The notes beneath the pieces are model-generated. The model saw only the letters and a list, made by a program, of their open reading frames with translations. It was not told where the DNA came from and ran no database searches. 64,000 bases of DNA from RAM1 sp041905405 (GTDB taxonomy: Bacteria; Pseudomonadota; Gammaproteobacteria; Burkholderiales; Burkholderiaceae_C): contig JAYRLC010000010.1 of the NCBI GenBank assembly GCA_041905405.1, forward strand, positions 1 to 64,000, written 5' to 3'. Shown here piece after piece: positions 63,087 through 64,000 of this stretch (within the stretch, counting starts at the first letter, position 1; each line of letters opens with the position of its first letter). The position numbers and the translations under genes are program-made.

Positions 63087-64000
63087 GGTTTTTCAGTCTT
63101 CTCGATTGCCTTGACGCGCTCGCGCAGCGCGTGGAGCTGCCTGAGCGTCGCGGCGTTCTTTTCCCAGGCGGCATTGTCGTCGATGGGAAACACGCCAGTG
63201 TAGTGGCCGGGCTTGTTGACGGAGCGGGTAACGACGGTTGCCGCCGAAATATTGACGTGGTCCACCAGCGTCAGATGCCCCAGCACGATCGCGCCGCCGC
63301 CGATCGTGCAATGCACCCCGATGGTCGCGCTGCCGGCCACGCCCACGCAGCCCGCCATGGCCGTATGGGCCCCGACCTTTACGTTGTGTCCGATCTGTAC
63401 CAGGTTGTCCAGCTTCACGCCGTCGCCGATCACGGTATCGTCCAGCGCCCCGCGGTCGATGCAGGTATTGGCGCCGATCTCCACGTCGTTTCCGATCACG
63501 ACAGCGCCCAACTGCTCGATCTTTTCCCAGGTGCCCTGGCTCGGCGCAAAGCCGAAGCCATCGGCGCCGATGACGGCACCTGAATGGACGATGCAGCGTT
63601 CACCGATCACGCAGCCTTCAGACACCGTAACGCGGGACTTGAGCACCGTCCCGGCACCGACGCGGGCTCCGCGCTCCACGACGCACAACGGTCCTATCCA
63701 GGCCGTCGGATGCACGATGGCGCCGGGGTCCACCACGGCCGATGCATGGATGCCCGCAGGCGCAACGCCGCCGGCGCGCAACTTCCACAACCGCGTGGCC
63801 CGGGCAAAGTAGAGGTACGGGTCGTCAGCGACGATGCATGCGCCACGCCGGACGGCCGCATCGCGCATGGCCGGACCCACAATGACACAGGCCGCCTGCG
63901 AGGCGGCCAGTTGTTGCTGGTAACGGGGGTTGCTCAGAAAGCTCAGCGCCGTTGAATCCGCAGATTCCAGCGGCGCCAGCCGTTCAATCAGGCATTGCGG
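63083..64000 (-). CDS. lpxD: UDP-3-O-acylglucosamine N-acyltransferase, 5' end cut by window edge
   Basis: The frame is open to the last base of the window; about 305 of roughly 340 residues are present, so only the first 35 or so are missing. The N-terminal uridine-binding domain is partly visible (ALSFLSNPRYQQQLAASQAA). The hexapeptide beta-helix follows with GADGFGFAPSQGTWEKI and the catalytic His in NLVQIGHNVKVGAHTAMAG. The end is a helical extension. It adds the second acyl chain in lipid A synthesis and heads the visible part of the operon. Confidence 0.96.
   Translation of the reverse strand, partial: PQCLIERLAPLESADSTALSFLSNPRYQQQLAASQAACVIVGPAMRDAAVRRGACIVADDPYLYFARATRLWKLRAGGVAPAGIHASAVVDPGAIVHPTAWIGPLCVVERGARVGAGTVLKSRVTVSEGCVIGERCIVHSGAVIGADGFGFAPSQGTWEKIEQLGAVVIGNDVEIGANTCIDRGALDDTVIGDGVKLDNLVQIGHNVKVGAHTAMAGCVGVAGSATIGVHCTIGGGAIVLGHLTLVDHVNISAATVVTRSVNKPGHYTGVFPIDDNAAWEKNAATLRQLHALRERVKAIEKTEKP

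Overview
The window is a GC-rich, gene-dense piece of a betaproteobacterial chromosome. It most likely comes from the Burkholderiales, family Comamonadaceae. The basis is protein character, the neighbourhoods dnaX-ybaB-recR, trxA-rho-rpmE2 and lpxD-fabZ-lpxA-lpxB-rnhB, and two copies of a palindromic G/C-rich repeat typical of that family. I see no prophage, insertion sequence, CRISPR array, rRNA or tRNA. Many adjacent genes overlap by an ATGA start/stop. No stretch of 300 bases or more lacks a gene.

Layout. 1-8.7 kb: end of a methyltransferase gene, an RND efflux pump pair, rnhA with a second methyltransferase, gloB and mltD. 8.7-13.3 kb: an orphan ABC binding protein, a MAPEG protein, recR, ybaB and dnaX, with the 4.5S RNA gene (ffs) divergent from dnaX. 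13.4-21.2 kb: an unknown secreted protein, a flavoprotein and an AddAB-like helicase-nuclease pair. 21.3-26.6 kb: trxA, rho, rpmE2, a membrane glycosyltransferase and a MATE exporter.

26.5-44.2 kb is a phosphate-homeostasis region. It holds pstS-pstC-pstA-pstB-phoU-phoB-phoR, a divergent group (fasciclin lipoprotein, periplasmic binding protein, ppx), a chemoreceptor, an unknown basic protein, and an operon olsB-plcP-agt-ppk1-sixA. I read that operon as a phosphate-sparing module. PlcP would strip phosphate headgroups from phospholipids, Agt would build a glycolipid on the released diacylglycerol, OlsB would start ornithine-lipid synthesis, and Ppk1 would store phosphate as polyphosphate. Tandem 11-bp-spaced Pho-box half-sites lie in front of pstS, the fasciclin gene and olsB, and also inside the 3' end of agt ahead of ppk1. 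A divergent arsenic operon (arsR-arsI-arsC-aqpS) shares the olsB control region, which makes sense because arsenate enters by phosphate transporters.

46-64 kb: an alpha/beta hydrolase and M14 peptidase pair, folP-glmM, rlmE-ftsH, yhbY, carA-carB-greA, and the lipid A operon lpxD-fabZ-lpxA-lpxB-rnhB-trmH, with lpxD cut by the right edge.

Most notable are the Pho-linked lipid-remodelling operon with its unusual intragenic Pho-box array, a nine-A slippery run in dnaX flanked by immediate stops in both other frames, a terminator-like hairpin in the greA leader, and several genes that look leaderless (gloB, dnaX, arsR, yhbY). All functional calls come from reading protein motifs by eye; no database search was run.
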